Below, piece after piece: positions 33,579 through 41,450 of a stretch of DNA of 64,000 bases. The DNA is from Streptomyces sp. CBMA152 (lineage in GTDB: Bacteria > Actinomycetota > Actinomycetes > Streptomycetales > Streptomycetaceae): NCBI RefSeq assembly GCF_014596475.1, contig NZ_MECJ01000017.1, positions 124,001-188,000 on the forward strand. The letters run 5' to 3'. The position numbers and the translations under genes are program-made. Position 1 is the first letter of the stretch. Each line of letters opens with the position of its first letter. The notes under the pieces were generated by a model, which saw only the letters and a list, made by a program, of their open reading frames with translations, was not told the origin of the DNA and searched no databases.

Positions 33579-33894
33579 GGAGCTCCGCCGTCACCGTGCG
33601 GCCCGCCTCATCGCCCGTCACCGACAAGCGGCTCGCGAGCGCCATGACGATGCTCAACCCCCGCCCGTGAATGGCTTCTTCCGCCGCCTCGGTGACCTTC
33701 GGGCCTTCCGGCGTCCCGCCCGAGTCCGTGACCGCCACGGTCACCCGGCCCTCGGTGACCGTCAGCATCACCTGGAGCACGTGCGCGGCCGTGTGAGTCA
33801 GCGCGTTCGTCCCCAGCTCGCTGACGACGAGGACGTCGTCGACCCGGGGGTGCGCCCGTAAGACATCCCGGGTCCAGCGCCGGGCGCGAGCCAC
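33571..33894 (-). CDS. HATPase_c_2 (RsbW-like) ATP-binding protein, N-terminally short
   Basis: A 107-residue GHKL-type ATP-binding domain like the anti-sigma-factor kinases RsbW/SpoIIAB. The N-box is VVSELGTNALTHT, the G1 box is VTDSGGTPEG, and the G2-like part is HGRGLSIVMALASRLSV. It seems truncated: the same frame continues upstream as WGLICPGSPEEVARARRW, typical for the family N-terminus, but no start codon lies before a stop, so only GTG at 33894 is available. It may be a decayed gene. The broken fragment directly downstream supports decay. Confidence 0.6.
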   Translation of the reverse strand: MARARRWTRDVLRAHPRVDDVLVVSELGTNALTHTAAHVLQVMLTVTEGRVTVAVTDSGGTPEGPKVTEAAEEAIHGRGLSIVMALASRLSVTGDEAGRTVTAELPC

Positions 33895-33988
33895 TTCTTC
33901 CGGGGAACCTGGGCAGATCAGCCCCCAGGCTCCCGCTGCATGTAGTTGCAGGCAGGCGGCCCATGGACCGGGTTTTCACGGGCTCGTG

Positions 33989-34420
33989 CTAGATGAGTCG
34001 AACGCCGTCGTGTGCGCGGACGGCCGGCGGGGACATGCGATCCAGTGCGTCCAGGACGCGGATCGCGTACGCCTCGTCGGCGAGCTCGACCACTTCCTCG
34101 CGGGTGACCCAACGCAGTGCTCGGGTCTCGTCGCCGACCGTGGGAGCGCCGTCGATGGCTTCACAGCGGAAGACCAGGGAGACGATCAGGCCGGTCATGT
34201 TCTTGTACACGCCGGTCAGCATCGCCGGGAGGGCGATCTTGATGCCCGTTTCTTCCAGAACTTCGCGTTGCAGGGCTTCGGGGAGGGATTCCTCTCGTTC
34301 GACCACGCCGCCGGGCGGCTCCCACTTACCGTTGTCGCGCCGCTTGATCACAAGCGCGCGGCCCGCGTCGTCGACGATGACGCCAGCGACGCTGACGGAG
34401 TGCGGGCGATCGGTGCTCAC
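33989..34420 (-). CDS. Nudix hydrolase (Pif-like?)
   Basis: A 143-residue Nudix protein with an intact box: Gly38, Glu44 and REVLEETGI at residues 52-60 match GX5EX7REUXEEXGU, so pyrophosphohydrolase activity is plausible. The N-terminal strand SVAGVIVDDAGRALVIKRRD and KWEPPGG are typical. Start is GTG (34418-34420). It is divergent from a GntR-family gene 87 bases away. In pSAM2-type integrative elements a Nudix-motif protein (Pif, immunity to redundant transfer) lies beside the GntR regulator KorSA, so this pair may be a relic of such an element. Confidence 0.88.
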   Translation of the reverse strand: MSTDRPHSVSVAGVIVDDAGRALVIKRRDNGKWEPPGGVVEREESLPEALQREVLEETGIKIALPAMLTGVYKNMTGLIVSLVFRCEAIDGAPTVGDETRALRWVTREEVVELADEAYAIRVLDALDRMSPPAVRAHDGVRLI

Positions 34421-34507
34421 GTTCCTCGGCCCTCCCGGGTCTGGCTAGGCTCTCCACCATAGCGATCCGGGTCACCTGCTCGTCTAGATATCCAAAGGAG
34501 TACGTAC

Positions 34508-35293
34508 ATGGCTCTCCCGTCCGGTCTTCTGGGCGCGCTGGACCCGACCAGTGACCGCGCTGTCTTCCGTCAGATTGCCGACCACCTGCGCGAATCCATC
34601 GACAAGGGCCGTTTCCGCGAGGGCGACAAACTGCCCTCGGAGACCGAACTGGTCGACCATTACGGCGTCTCCCGCATGACCGTTCGCAACGCCCTCTCGA
34701 TCCTCCAGGGCGAAGGGCTCGCGGTCTCCGAGCACGGCAGGGGCGTCTTCGTACGGCCCCGCCCGCCGGTGCGCCGACTCGCTTCCGACCGGTTCGCTCG
34801 CCGCCACCGCGATCAGGGCAAGTCCGCCTTCACGGTGGAGGCCGAAGCCGCGGGCGTGCACTCCGAGGTCGACGGCCTGGAGGTGAAGGAGGAGAAGCCC
34901 TCCCAGGACGTCTCCGCCCGCCTCGGCTCCCCGCGCAAGGTCCTCGCCCGCCGTCGCCGCTACCTCATCGACGGACGCCCGGTCGAGTTCGCGACCTCGT
35001 ACCTCCCCCTCGACATCGCGCGCGGCACCCAGATCGCCGAACCCAACCCCGGCCCCGGCGGCATCTACGCCCGCCTGGAGGAGAAGGGCCACCGCCTCGA
35101 CCACTTCGAGGAGGAGATCCGCGCCCGCATGCCCTCCCCGCAGGAAGTCCGCATGCTCCACCTCGCGACCGGCGTCCCCGTGATCCATCTGATCCGTACC
35201 GCGTACGACACCGAAGGCCGCGCCGTCGAAGTCTGCGACACCGTCATGGCCGCCGACGCCTTCGTCCTCGCCTACCAACTCCCCGCCAACTGA
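34508..35293 (+). CDS. GntR-family regulator, HutC/KorSA-like
   Basis: A 261-residue GntR regulator of the HutC type. The winged helix is RQIADHLRESIDKGRFREGD, KLPSETELVDHYGVSRMTVR, NALSILQGEGLAVSEHGRGV (about residues 20-78). The C-terminal UTRA ligand domain has LARRRRYLIDGRPVEFATSY and VPVIHLIRTAYDTEGRAVEV. An AAAGGAG ribosome site precedes the ATG at spacing 7. Its position beside a Nudix gene and a tRNA-Arg remnant resembles KorSA in actinomycete integrative and conjugative elements, where it represses the transfer activator. No integrase, rep or tra gene is present here. Confidence 0.88.
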   Translation: MALPSGLLGALDPTSDRAVFRQIADHLRESIDKGRFREGDKLPSETELVDHYGVSRMTVRNALSILQGEGLAVSEHGRGVFVRPRPPVRRLASDRFARRHRDQGKSAFTVEAEAAGVHSEVDGLEVKEEKPSQDVSARLGSPRKVLARRRRYLIDGRPVEFATSYLPLDIARGTQIAEPNPGPGGIYARLEEKGHRLDHFEEEIRARMPSPQEVRMLHLATGVPVIHLIRTAYDTEGRAVEVCDTVMAADAFVLAYQLPAN

Positions 35294-35311
35294 CGGCACT
35301 CGATACGGGGC

Positions 35312-35358
35312 GTGCACTCGGCAGGATTCGAACCCGCACCCTTCCACTCCGCAGTCAG
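35312..35358 (-). pseudogene. 3' half of tRNA-Arg, probable attachment-site scar
   Basis: Read on the minus strand, this segment has a complete T arm (GCGGG-TTCGAAT-CCTGC) and the 3' acceptor strand CGAGTGC plus discriminator A, as in actinobacterial tRNA-Arg. The anticodon-side sequence CTGACTGCGGA resembles the arm CTGACTACGGA but its 3' stem partner is lost. No 5' half is upstream. A lone 3' tRNA half is the usual footprint of site-specific integration. It overlaps the stop codon of the DUF3574 gene. Confidence 0.7.
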
Positions 35359-35825
35359 AAATCCGCCTGCGCCCAAACATCCGCCCGCCCGACCGACTCC
35401 AAGGCGTACTTCGTGCAGTACAGGTGACGGATGTACTCGATCGCCGGGTCGTGGACGCGGAACTCCCCCGCCGGGTACAGCACCGTCAGCTCGTACGAGC
35501 GCTCGCGGTTGATGTTGCCGTTCTTGTCGCGCCACTGGCCGCGGCCCTCCTGGATGGTCAGGCCGGAGGGGAAGCGGGGGGTGACCACGTCGGCTACGAA
35601 CTTCATGAACTCGTCGTCGGGGATGGGCGGTTGGCCGCCGTGGCGGCCGGAGCCGAAGTAGAGGTGGGTGGCGATGTACGGGCTGCCGTGTCCCCCGGCG
35701 GGCCGTGAGGCCGACGCGGTGGCTGTCCCGTAGGCGACGTCCGACGTGGGGCCCTGGGTGACGAAGAGGAGCGCGACCGCCACGAGGGCGGCGGCCGCGG
35801 GCGTCGACAACCGTATGTGCAGCAT
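35355..35825 (-). CDS. DUF3574 secreted or membrane-anchored protein
   Basis: A 156-residue protein with an N-terminal signal or anchor (residues about 8-26, TPAAAALVAVALLFVTQG) and a DUF3574 domain: ATHLYFGSGR, then DDEFMKFVADVVTPRFPSGL, TIQEGRGQWRDKNG and RERSYELTVLY. The function of this family is unknown. Start ATG at 35823-35825. The last codons (VWAQADF-stop) run into the tRNA-Arg remnant, so integration of the neighbouring element may have set the present C-terminus. The helical-repeat gene lies 101 bases upstream on the same strand. Confidence 0.82.
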   Translation of the reverse strand: MLHIRLSTPAAAALVAVALLFVTQGPTSDVAYGTATASASRPAGGHGSPYIATHLYFGSGRHGGQPPIPDDEFMKFVADVVTPRFPSGLTIQEGRGQWRDKNGNINRERSYELTVLYPAGEFRVHDPAIEYIRHLYCTKYALESVGRADVWAQADF

Positions 35826-35926
35826 GGTGTCCCTGTCTGTTGGTGTGGTCCTGGTGGGGGTGTTCTCAGTGGCGTGACGCCGACCGGGGTGTGGCTGTCG
35901 GCGGTCTGTCGCCGACCTCGTACGCG

Positions 35927-36913
35927 TTACGGGGAACCCGGCACGCACTTCAGCAAGAACGCTGCCGCGTCCCGCAGATTCGTCGGGGCGTCGGCGCAGC
36001 CGAGGAGTTGGGCCGCCGTGCTGGCGAGCGTCTGCGTCGTGCGTACCGAACCGATCGCGCCCGCGCGCGGCGCGATGTCCGTGATCAGGTCCTCCGCCTC
36101 GGACCACGCCCCGGAATCAACCAGCGCTGCCAGCAGTTCGGCGGTGAACAGGTGCCGGTAGGACGGGCCGGGGGCCGTGGCCGCCTCGTAGAGGAGGGGG
36201 ACAGCCGTGTCCCACTCGCGCAGCCGGGCGTGCACCCAGCCGCGGTGGCCGAGCAGTTCGATCTCGTCGATCCACCAGGCCCAGTGCGGGTCGTCGGCCG
36301 AGACGCCGTCCAGGAAGCGGCTCTGGGCGCGGGAGATGAGGTCCACGGCCTCCCGGCGGCCGCCCAGCAGCGCGCTCGCGTGCGCCTGCCGGACCAGGAC
36401 GAGGCTGCTGACCCTGGCGGGGAGCGGCCTCGGACCGGCAACGCGCGAGGCGGTCTCCAGGGCGCGTCTCGGGCGGCCGGTGTGGGTGTCGAGCATGCTG
36501 TCGTTCAGGAGTACGAGGCGGGACATGCCGCGGTCGCCGCAGAGTTCGGCGAGGGCCAGCGCCCGGGCGTTCATGTGGTGGGCGCGGCCGTAGAAGCCCG
36601 CGTCAAAGAGGATCCAGCCGATGACCTCGCACAGTTCGGCGAGGGCGGCCAGGAGGTCGCTCTCGCGGCCTCGCAGCCGAGTGGGGTCGGAGGTCAGGTG
36701 TGGAATGCTCCGCAGCGCCTCGCGTACCGCCGGTACGGCGGCCGTTGCCCCGCACTCGGCGTCGATCGACACGAGCCGCTGCACGGTGCCCAGGGCCAGC
36801 GGGATCAGCGTGCCGGGGTCGGCGTCGGGAGCCGTTGCGGGGCGCGGCCGAGCCTTCGACGCCGTGGCCGGGCGCGGTCGAGCCCTCGAAGCCGCTGCGG
36901 ACCGTACGGTCAT
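35927..36913 (-). CDS. Helical-repeat (TPR-like) protein of ImmA/MAB_1171c operon
   Basis: A 328-residue soluble, mostly alpha-helical protein. Repeating Ala/Leu-rich helices such as DLLAALAELCEVIGWILFDA, GRAHHMNARALALAELCGDR, LVRQAHASALLGGRREAVDL and LLGHRGWVHARLREWDTAVP suggest TPR-like scaffolding, as in the C-terminal part of Streptomyces regulator-like proteins, but no HTH is present. The N-terminus has a duplicated ARPRPATA motif. Its ATG overlaps the stop of the membrane-protein gene upstream (ATGA), so translation is coupled. It is the third gene of an operon with ImmA/IrrE peptidase. No function is known. Confidence 0.65.
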   Translation of the reverse strand: MTVRSAAASRARPRPATASKARPRPATAPDADPGTLIPLALGTVQRLVSIDAECGATAAVPAVREALRSIPHLTSDPTRLRGRESDLLAALAELCEVIGWILFDAGFYGRAHHMNARALALAELCGDRGMSRLVLLNDSMLDTHTGRPRRALETASRVAGPRPLPARVSSLVLVRQAHASALLGGRREAVDLISRAQSRFLDGVSADDPHWAWWIDEIELLGHRGWVHARLREWDTAVPLLYEAATAPGPSYRHLFTAELLAALVDSGAWSEAEDLITDIAPRAGAIGSVRTTQTLASTAAQLLGCADAPTNLRDAAAFLLKCVPGSP

Positions 36914-38124
36914 GAGCTGAGCTGCACGTTGGTGCGCCGGGGCCGGGCCTGCGCGAGCGCAGTGAAAGACGACGCCACCTCGGTCAGCCACTCCACCTCG
37001 TCGCGGAAGTCGTCGTACGGCGGCCGTGCGGGGATGTCGGACGCGTCGGCCCGCTCAGCACGTTCCTCGGCCGGAATGCTCAGCACGGCACGCACCTGCA
37101 ACGCCTCGCCGAGCGGCGAGGTCGGGTCGTCGGGCAGATCCAGGGAGCGGGCCTCACGGGAGAAGTCTGCCAGCGACAGCGTGGTGCGCAGCATCAGTTG
37201 GCCGTCGCGGATCTCGATGACGCGGCGGTAGAGGCTGTAGTGCGGATCTCGGGGCGGGATGAGGTCGCGCGGCCAGCAGCGGGGCGGGTCGAGGGCGATG
37301 TCGGGCGACGCCTGGTACAGCGCCCACCACAGGGGCCGCAGCCGCAGATACGAGCGGTAGCTGCGCAACCAGCCCAGCGCGCGGGTGAGATGGATGCCCC
37401 AGGACGGAATCGTCCACCCCAGGATCTGGAGCAGCGCCCCGACGCTGCCGCAGGTCCACTGGATGGGGTCGAGCGCGGAGGCGTCGAAGTGCAGCCGGGT
37501 GCCGGCGATCTGGATGCTGCGCGTGACGCAGTAGACCATGATCAGGCTCGCGCCGACGGTCACCGTACGCATACCGAACCGCAGCCATTGCCGGTTGGCC
37601 ATCTTGGTGAAGCGCAACGACAGCCGTACGGTCTCGAATTGACCGATGCCGCAGATCAGGAGATAGAAGGACATGTAGAGCGCGTAGCGGCCGTCCTGAA
37701 TGCTGAGCAGGATCGTCGATGTGGCCGATTTCGACTTGGCGAACGGGGTCGCCACGAACGACGCCACGAAGAGCACGGTCAGTGCGACGCCGAAGAACAG
37801 CATGCGGCGCCGGGCCCTGAGCGGGGCTTCTTCGGGCGGCGAGGACCAGTAGACGAGAACCACCTGCTGGGCGGCGGTCAGGACGACCACCGCCACCTGC
37901 ACGATCAGCGACGTGATGTTGGGGCGGCCGAAAAGCGCGGAGATGTGCAACCGCAGAACGTCGAGGTCGACCAGGAAACTGATCCCGGAGCAGAAGAAAT
38001 ACGTGCACAGCGCCCACAGCGCCGGGTCGTTCCTTCTGCGCAGAAGGTCAGGAAGGCGATAGGCGAAAGCCGCGAGTCCGCCGATGGCACAGGTCCACGA
38101 CAGGAATCCATAGAAGTCGTTCAT
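36910..38124 (-). CDS. MAB_1171c-family membrane protein
   Basis: A 404-residue protein with about seven membrane helices in the first ~245 residues (for example FYGFLSWTCAIGGLAAFAYR, ALWALCTYFFCSGISFLVD, VQVAVVVLTAAQQVVLVYW), then a cytoplasmic tail of ~150 residues starting near GWLRSYRSYLRLRPLWWALY. The tail motif LRPLWWALYQASPDIALD is characteristic of the MAB_1171c putative-transporter family; transport has not been shown. The gene overlaps the ImmA/IrrE gene before it and the helical-repeat gene after it, each by ATGA, so all three are one coupled unit. Confidence 0.78.
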   Translation of the reverse strand: MNDFYGFLSWTCAIGGLAAFAYRLPDLLRRRNDPALWALCTYFFCSGISFLVDLDVLRLHISALFGRPNITSLIVQVAVVVLTAAQQVVLVYWSSPPEEAPLRARRRMLFFGVALTVLFVASFVATPFAKSKSATSTILLSIQDGRYALYMSFYLLICGIGQFETVRLSLRFTKMANRQWLRFGMRTVTVGASLIMVYCVTRSIQIAGTRLHFDASALDPIQWTCGSVGALLQILGWTIPSWGIHLTRALGWLRSYRSYLRLRPLWWALYQASPDIALDPPRCWPRDLIPPRDPHYSLYRRVIEIRDGQLMLRTTLSLADFSREARSLDLPDDPTSPLGEALQVRAVLSIPAEERAERADASDIPARPPYDDFRDEVEWLTEVASSFTALAQARPRRTNVQLSS

Positions 38125-38696
38125 CCGTGATCCGGTTTGCCGACGCCGTTCTCGATACGCGCGACGACCTCCGCGGCCTCCGCCGGCACGCCCCAGGCGG
38201 GTTCGAGCCATCGCTTGGTGGCCCTGGCCAGGATCAACGAGGCCATCATCTCGGCCTCCTGCTCCTCGTCGTCGCTGTAGCGGGAACGCATCAGCATGCT
38301 CTGGACCACGCCCGGGCCGACGTCCGAGAACAGCGGGCCGGTTCCGCTCTCCTCGAATTTCACCGAGCCGCGGTGCTGAAAGGCGATATGGGCCAGTTCA
38401 TGCGCGATGATGTGTTCCTTGTGCGACGCCGAGGCCGCCTTCTCGTACGCGATGATGTCGAAGTCGTCCATTTTCAGCCAGAGGCCGAAGAGATGGCGCT
38501 CCGGGAACGGCATCGGAATGAGATGGATGGGACGCTCGTTCTGCGCACTCAGATAGCGGTGGAGTTCATCGATGCCGCAGCCGTGGTCCATACCCCACTG
38601 GGCGAGCAGAGCCTCACACGTCTGGCGAACCTTTTTCAGGCGACGCCTGCGCCGACGGTCCTCCGGCGACGGCAACGCGGAATCGGACACCTTCAT
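38121..38696 (-). CDS. ImmA/IrrE-family metallopeptidase
   Basis: A 191-residue zinc peptidase of the ImmA/IrrE type. The active-site motif is HIIAHELAHIAFQH with HExxH at residues 99-103 (Glu100 catalytic), followed by EEQEAEMMASLILARAT, which supplies the third ligand Glu. Family members such as ImmA cut an XRE-type repressor to trigger a mobile element or stress response. No XRE gene is in this operon, so the substrate is unknown. Start ATG at 38694-38696 follows GGGG. It is first in a three-gene overlapping operon with a MAB_1171c membrane protein and a helical-repeat protein. Confidence 0.85.
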   Translation of the reverse strand: MKVSDSALPSPEDRRRRRRLKKVRQTCEALLAQWGMDHGCGIDELHRYLSAQNERPIHLIPMPFPERHLFGLWLKMDDFDIIAYEKAASASHKEHIIAHELAHIAFQHRGSVKFEESGTGPLFSDVGPGVVQSMLMRSRYSDDEEQEAEMMASLILARATKRWLEPAWGVPAEAAEVVARIENGVGKPDHG

Positions 38697-38850
38697 CCCC
38701 GGCCCTGACCTCGCTGATTCAACACGCCCACGATTCAGGGGTCCCGAACCCCGAGCAGACAACGCGGCCATGATGCCACACGGTCAACTGGCAGACGATT
38801 GGCGCGAGTTCGCCCGGTGTACGCGTTGGCGAGAATTCGCCCCTCGCATA

Positions 38851-39273
38851 TCAGCCCAGAAAGCTCAGCCTTACCTGCCGCTGCGGGTTGTCCTTGTTCG
38901 TGTCGACCAGACACACCGACTGCCACGTCCCCAGCTCCAGCCGCCCGGCCACGACCGGAAGCGTGGCGTGCGGCGGGACGAGGGCCGGCAGCACGTGGTC
39001 GCGGCCGTGGCCGGGGCTGCCGTGCCGGTGCTGCCAGCGGTCGTCGGCCGGAAGGAGCGTGTGCAGCGCCGCCAGCAGGTCGTCGTCGCTGCCCGCCCCC
39101 GTCTCCAGAACGGCGATGCCGGCCGTCGCATGGGGGACGAACACATTCAGGAGGCCGTCCCGGCCACCGGCCGCCTCCTGGAGGAACCGCTCGCAGTCCC
39201 GGGTCAGATCGAATACGGTCTCGGAGCTTCCGGTGGTGACACGGAGTACTTGGGTGGTGAAGACATCGGGCAT
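38851..39273 (-). CDS. YjbQ/UPF0047-family protein
   Basis: A 140-residue protein of the YjbQ family, described as secondary thiamine-phosphate synthase by weak activity; the real role is unclear. Signature blocks are GLLNVFVPHATAGIAVLETG, then HGSPGHGRDHVLPALVPP with the conserved His residues, and LGTWQSVCLVDTNKD at the C-terminus. The size is usual. It is divergent from the flavin oxidoreductase with 108 bases between. Confidence 0.88.
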   Translation of the reverse strand: MPDVFTTQVLRVTTGSSETVFDLTRDCERFLQEAAGGRDGLLNVFVPHATAGIAVLETGAGSDDDLLAALHTLLPADDRWQHRHGSPGHGRDHVLPALVPPHATLPVVAGRLELGTWQSVCLVDTNKDNPQRQVRLSFLG

Positions 39274-39381
39274 GCCTCCATCCTGCCGCCCGGTCCTGGG
39301 TAGCGCGCTATGGGTCTCGCACAGGGACGACCCTGCTGTCGCGCCGGGAAGATCTGCGCACCCCCCTTGGTTAGTGGAACC

Positions 39382-40482
39382 GTGAACGACTTCGTGGCGC
39401 AGGAAGCACGGGACACGCAGGACGTGGACGTGGTGGTCATCGGCGCCGGGCAGGCGGGTCTGTCCGGCGCCTACCATCTGCGCCGGGCCGGGCTGGAGCC
39501 GGACCGCGACTTCGTGGTCCTCGACCACGCGCCCCGGCCCGGCGGCGCCTGGCAGTTCCGCTGGCCGTCCCTCACTTACGGCAAGGTGCACGGAATGCAC
39601 GCGCTGCCCGGCATGGAGCTGACCGGCGCGGACCCGGCGCGGCCGTCCTCTGCGGTGATCGCGGAGTACTTCGCGCGCTACGAGGACACCTTCGGGCTAC
39701 GGGTCCACCGGCCGGTGGAGGTGAACGCGGTACGGGAGGGCGAGCGGGGGCGGCTGCTCGTGGAGACGTCCGAGGGGACGTACGCCACGCGCGCGCTGCT
39801 GAACGCGACCGGCACCTGGGACCGGCCGTTCTGGCCGCGCTACCCTGGCCAGGAGACGTTCCGTGGGCGCCAGCTGCATACCGCGAACTATCCGGGTCCG
39901 GAAGAGTTCGCAGGTCAGCGTGTTGTGGTGGTCGGTGGCGGGGCCTCGGGCACGCAGCATCTGATGGAGATCGCGGAATACGCGGCCTCGACGACCTGGG
40001 TGACGCGGCGGCCCCCGGTGTACCGGGAGGGCCCCTTCACCGAGGAGCTGGGGCGGGCGGCGGTCGCGATGGTCGAGGAGCGTGTACGGCTCGGGTTGCC
40101 GCCGAGGAGTGTCGTGTCGGTGACGGGGCTGCCGCTGAACGACGCGATTGTCGCGGCGCGGGCGAAGGGGGTGCTGGACCGGTTGCCCATGTTCGACCGG
40201 ATCACCCCGGGCGGGGTGGTCTGGGACGACGGGCGGTCGGTGGATGCCGATGTGATCCTGTGGGCTACCGGGTTTCGGCCCGTGATCGACCATCTGGCGC
40301 CGCTGAAGCTGCGCACGGCGGGTGGGGGGATCCAGATCGACGGTACTCGTGCGGTGCGGGATGAGCGGGTGCATCTGGTGGGGTATGGGCCGTCGGCTTC
40401 GACTATCGGAGCCAATCGCGCGGGGCGCTCCGCTGTTCGGGAGATACGGGAGTTGCTGAGTGCGCCGGTGGAGGTGCCGTGA
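39382..40482 (+). CDS. FAD-dependent oxidoreductase, CzcO/flavin-monooxygenase-like
   Basis: A 366-residue two-dinucleotide-domain flavoprotein. FAD loop: DVVVIGAGQAGLSGAYHLRR; then PRPGGAWQFRWPSLTYGKVH, a conserved WxxxW-type segment near FAD; the NADP loop is VVVVGGGASGTQHLMEIAEY; and ATGFRPVIDHLAPL is the typical ATG motif of flavin-containing monooxygenase-like proteins. The FMO fingerprint FxGxxxHxxxY is seen only in part (FRGRQLHTANY). Start is GTG at 39382. The substrate is unknown. A genome-wide repeat follows the gene. Confidence 0.85.
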   Translation: MNDFVAQEARDTQDVDVVVIGAGQAGLSGAYHLRRAGLEPDRDFVVLDHAPRPGGAWQFRWPSLTYGKVHGMHALPGMELTGADPARPSSAVIAEYFARYEDTFGLRVHRPVEVNAVREGERGRLLVETSEGTYATRALLNATGTWDRPFWPRYPGQETFRGRQLHTANYPGPEEFAGQRVVVVGGGASGTQHLMEIAEYAASTTWVTRRPPVYREGPFTEELGRAAVAMVEERVRLGLPPRSVVSVTGLPLNDAIVAARAKGVLDRLPMFDRITPGGVVWDDGRSVDADVILWATGFRPVIDHLAPLKLRTAGGGIQIDGTRAVRDERVHLVGYGPSASTIGANRAGRSAVREIRELLSAPVEVP

Positions 40483-40495
40483 TTCGTCTGCGGGC

Positions 40496-40530
40496 CGCCG
40501 TGGGCTTGTCGCGCAGTTCCCCGCGCCCCT
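40496..40530. repeat. Streptomyces intergenic repeat, copy 1
   Basis: The segment with TCGCGCAGTTCCCCGCGCCC at 40509-40528 is nearly the reverse complement of 61769-61795, and its GC-rich end is shared with 59473-59544. This sequence family is common between genes in Streptomyces. It lies between the convergent flavin oxidoreductase and MltG-like genes, with an A-rich run after it, and could act as a terminator. Confidence 0.75.
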
Positions 40531-40559
40531 AAAGAAAAAAGACGGGGGACGGGGCTCGG

Positions 40560-41390
40560 CTAACCCGCCGGCTTGCTCCGGTGGTTGTTGAACTCCCTTA
40601 CGTTCCGCTGCTGTTCCGCATAGCTGCTCGTGAAACGTGTGTCGCCCGGGGCCACCGTGACGAAATACAGCCAGTCCCCCGGTGGCGGCGCGATCGCCGC
40701 GTTCAGGGCCTGTTGGCCCGGGTTGTCGATCGGGGTCGGGGGCAGGCCGTCGCGCGCGTAGGTGTTGTACGGGCTGTCGGTCCTGGTGTCGGCGTGGGTG
40801 GTGGACAGGGTGGAGCGGTTCAGGGCGTAGTTGAGCGTCGAGTCCATCTGTAGCGGCATGCCTTTGGCCAGCCGGTTGTAGATGACCCGGGAGACCTTGC
40901 CCATGTCGGCCGTGGTGTCGGCCTCGGCCTGCACGATGCTGGCGACGACCACCGTCTGATAGACCGTCAACTTGTTGCGCCCGGCACCGGCCGCGATGTG
41001 GTCCTTGCCGAAACGTTTGTTGGCGGTGTCGACCATGTACGCGAGCAGCCCGGCCGGGGTGGTCTTCTTGGTCACCGGGTAGGTGGCCGGGAAGAGGTAG
41101 CCCTCGGGGTTGCCGTTGGCGTCGGTCGGGAGTTCCAGTCCGGCCGACGACGCCGCCTGCCGGGTGGTGCCCGGCGCTACGCCCAGGCTCTTGTCGACCG
41201 CCGCGTACACCTGTCCCGCCCGCCAGCCCTCCGGGATGACCAGGGACTTCACCTTGCCGCCGGTCTCCCGCAGCACCAGGACGAGCACCACGGCGCCCGC
41301 GACGAGCATCAGGGCGAGCGCGGCCAGCAGCAGTCGGCCTCGGCGGGTCAGCCGGGTCCGGGGCCCGGCACTACGCGTGGACTCCGTCAT
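40560..41390 (-). CDS. MltG-like endolytic transglycosylase, short form
   Basis: A 276-residue membrane-anchored YceG/MltG protein, which cuts nascent glycan strands during peptidoglycan synthesis. A single N-terminal membrane helix (about 20-41, LLLAALALMLVAGAVVLVLV) is followed by a LysM-like part (VIPEGWRAGQVYAAVDKSLG) and the catalytic domain: EGYLFPATYPV, VVVASIVQAEAD with the conserved Glu, KVSRVIYNRLAKGMPLQMDS and PYNTYARDGLPPTPIDNPG. It lacks the long cytoplasmic extension of the main Streptomyces MltG and so is likely a second paralogue. It ends in a repeat-containing convergent region. Confidence 0.87.
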   Translation of the reverse strand: MTESTRSAGPRTRLTRRGRLLLAALALMLVAGAVVLVLVLRETGGKVKSLVIPEGWRAGQVYAAVDKSLGVAPGTTRQAASSAGLELPTDANGNPEGYLFPATYPVTKKTTPAGLLAYMVDTANKRFGKDHIAAGAGRNKLTVYQTVVVASIVQAEADTTADMGKVSRVIYNRLAKGMPLQMDSTLNYALNRSTLSTTHADTRTDSPYNTYARDGLPPTPIDNPGQQALNAAIAPPPGDWLYFVTVAPGDTRFTSSYAEQQRNVREFNNHRSKPAG

Positions 41391-41450
41391 ACGGGCACGG
41401 TATCCCGGTCGCCCCGGCCCCGGCGGGACCGTCGCCCGCCCGGCCCACCG

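Noticed and set aside
35312..35358. Functional tRNA-Arg gene
   Set aside because: Only the T arm and 3' acceptor are present; there is no 5' acceptor strand, D arm or paired anticodon stem.
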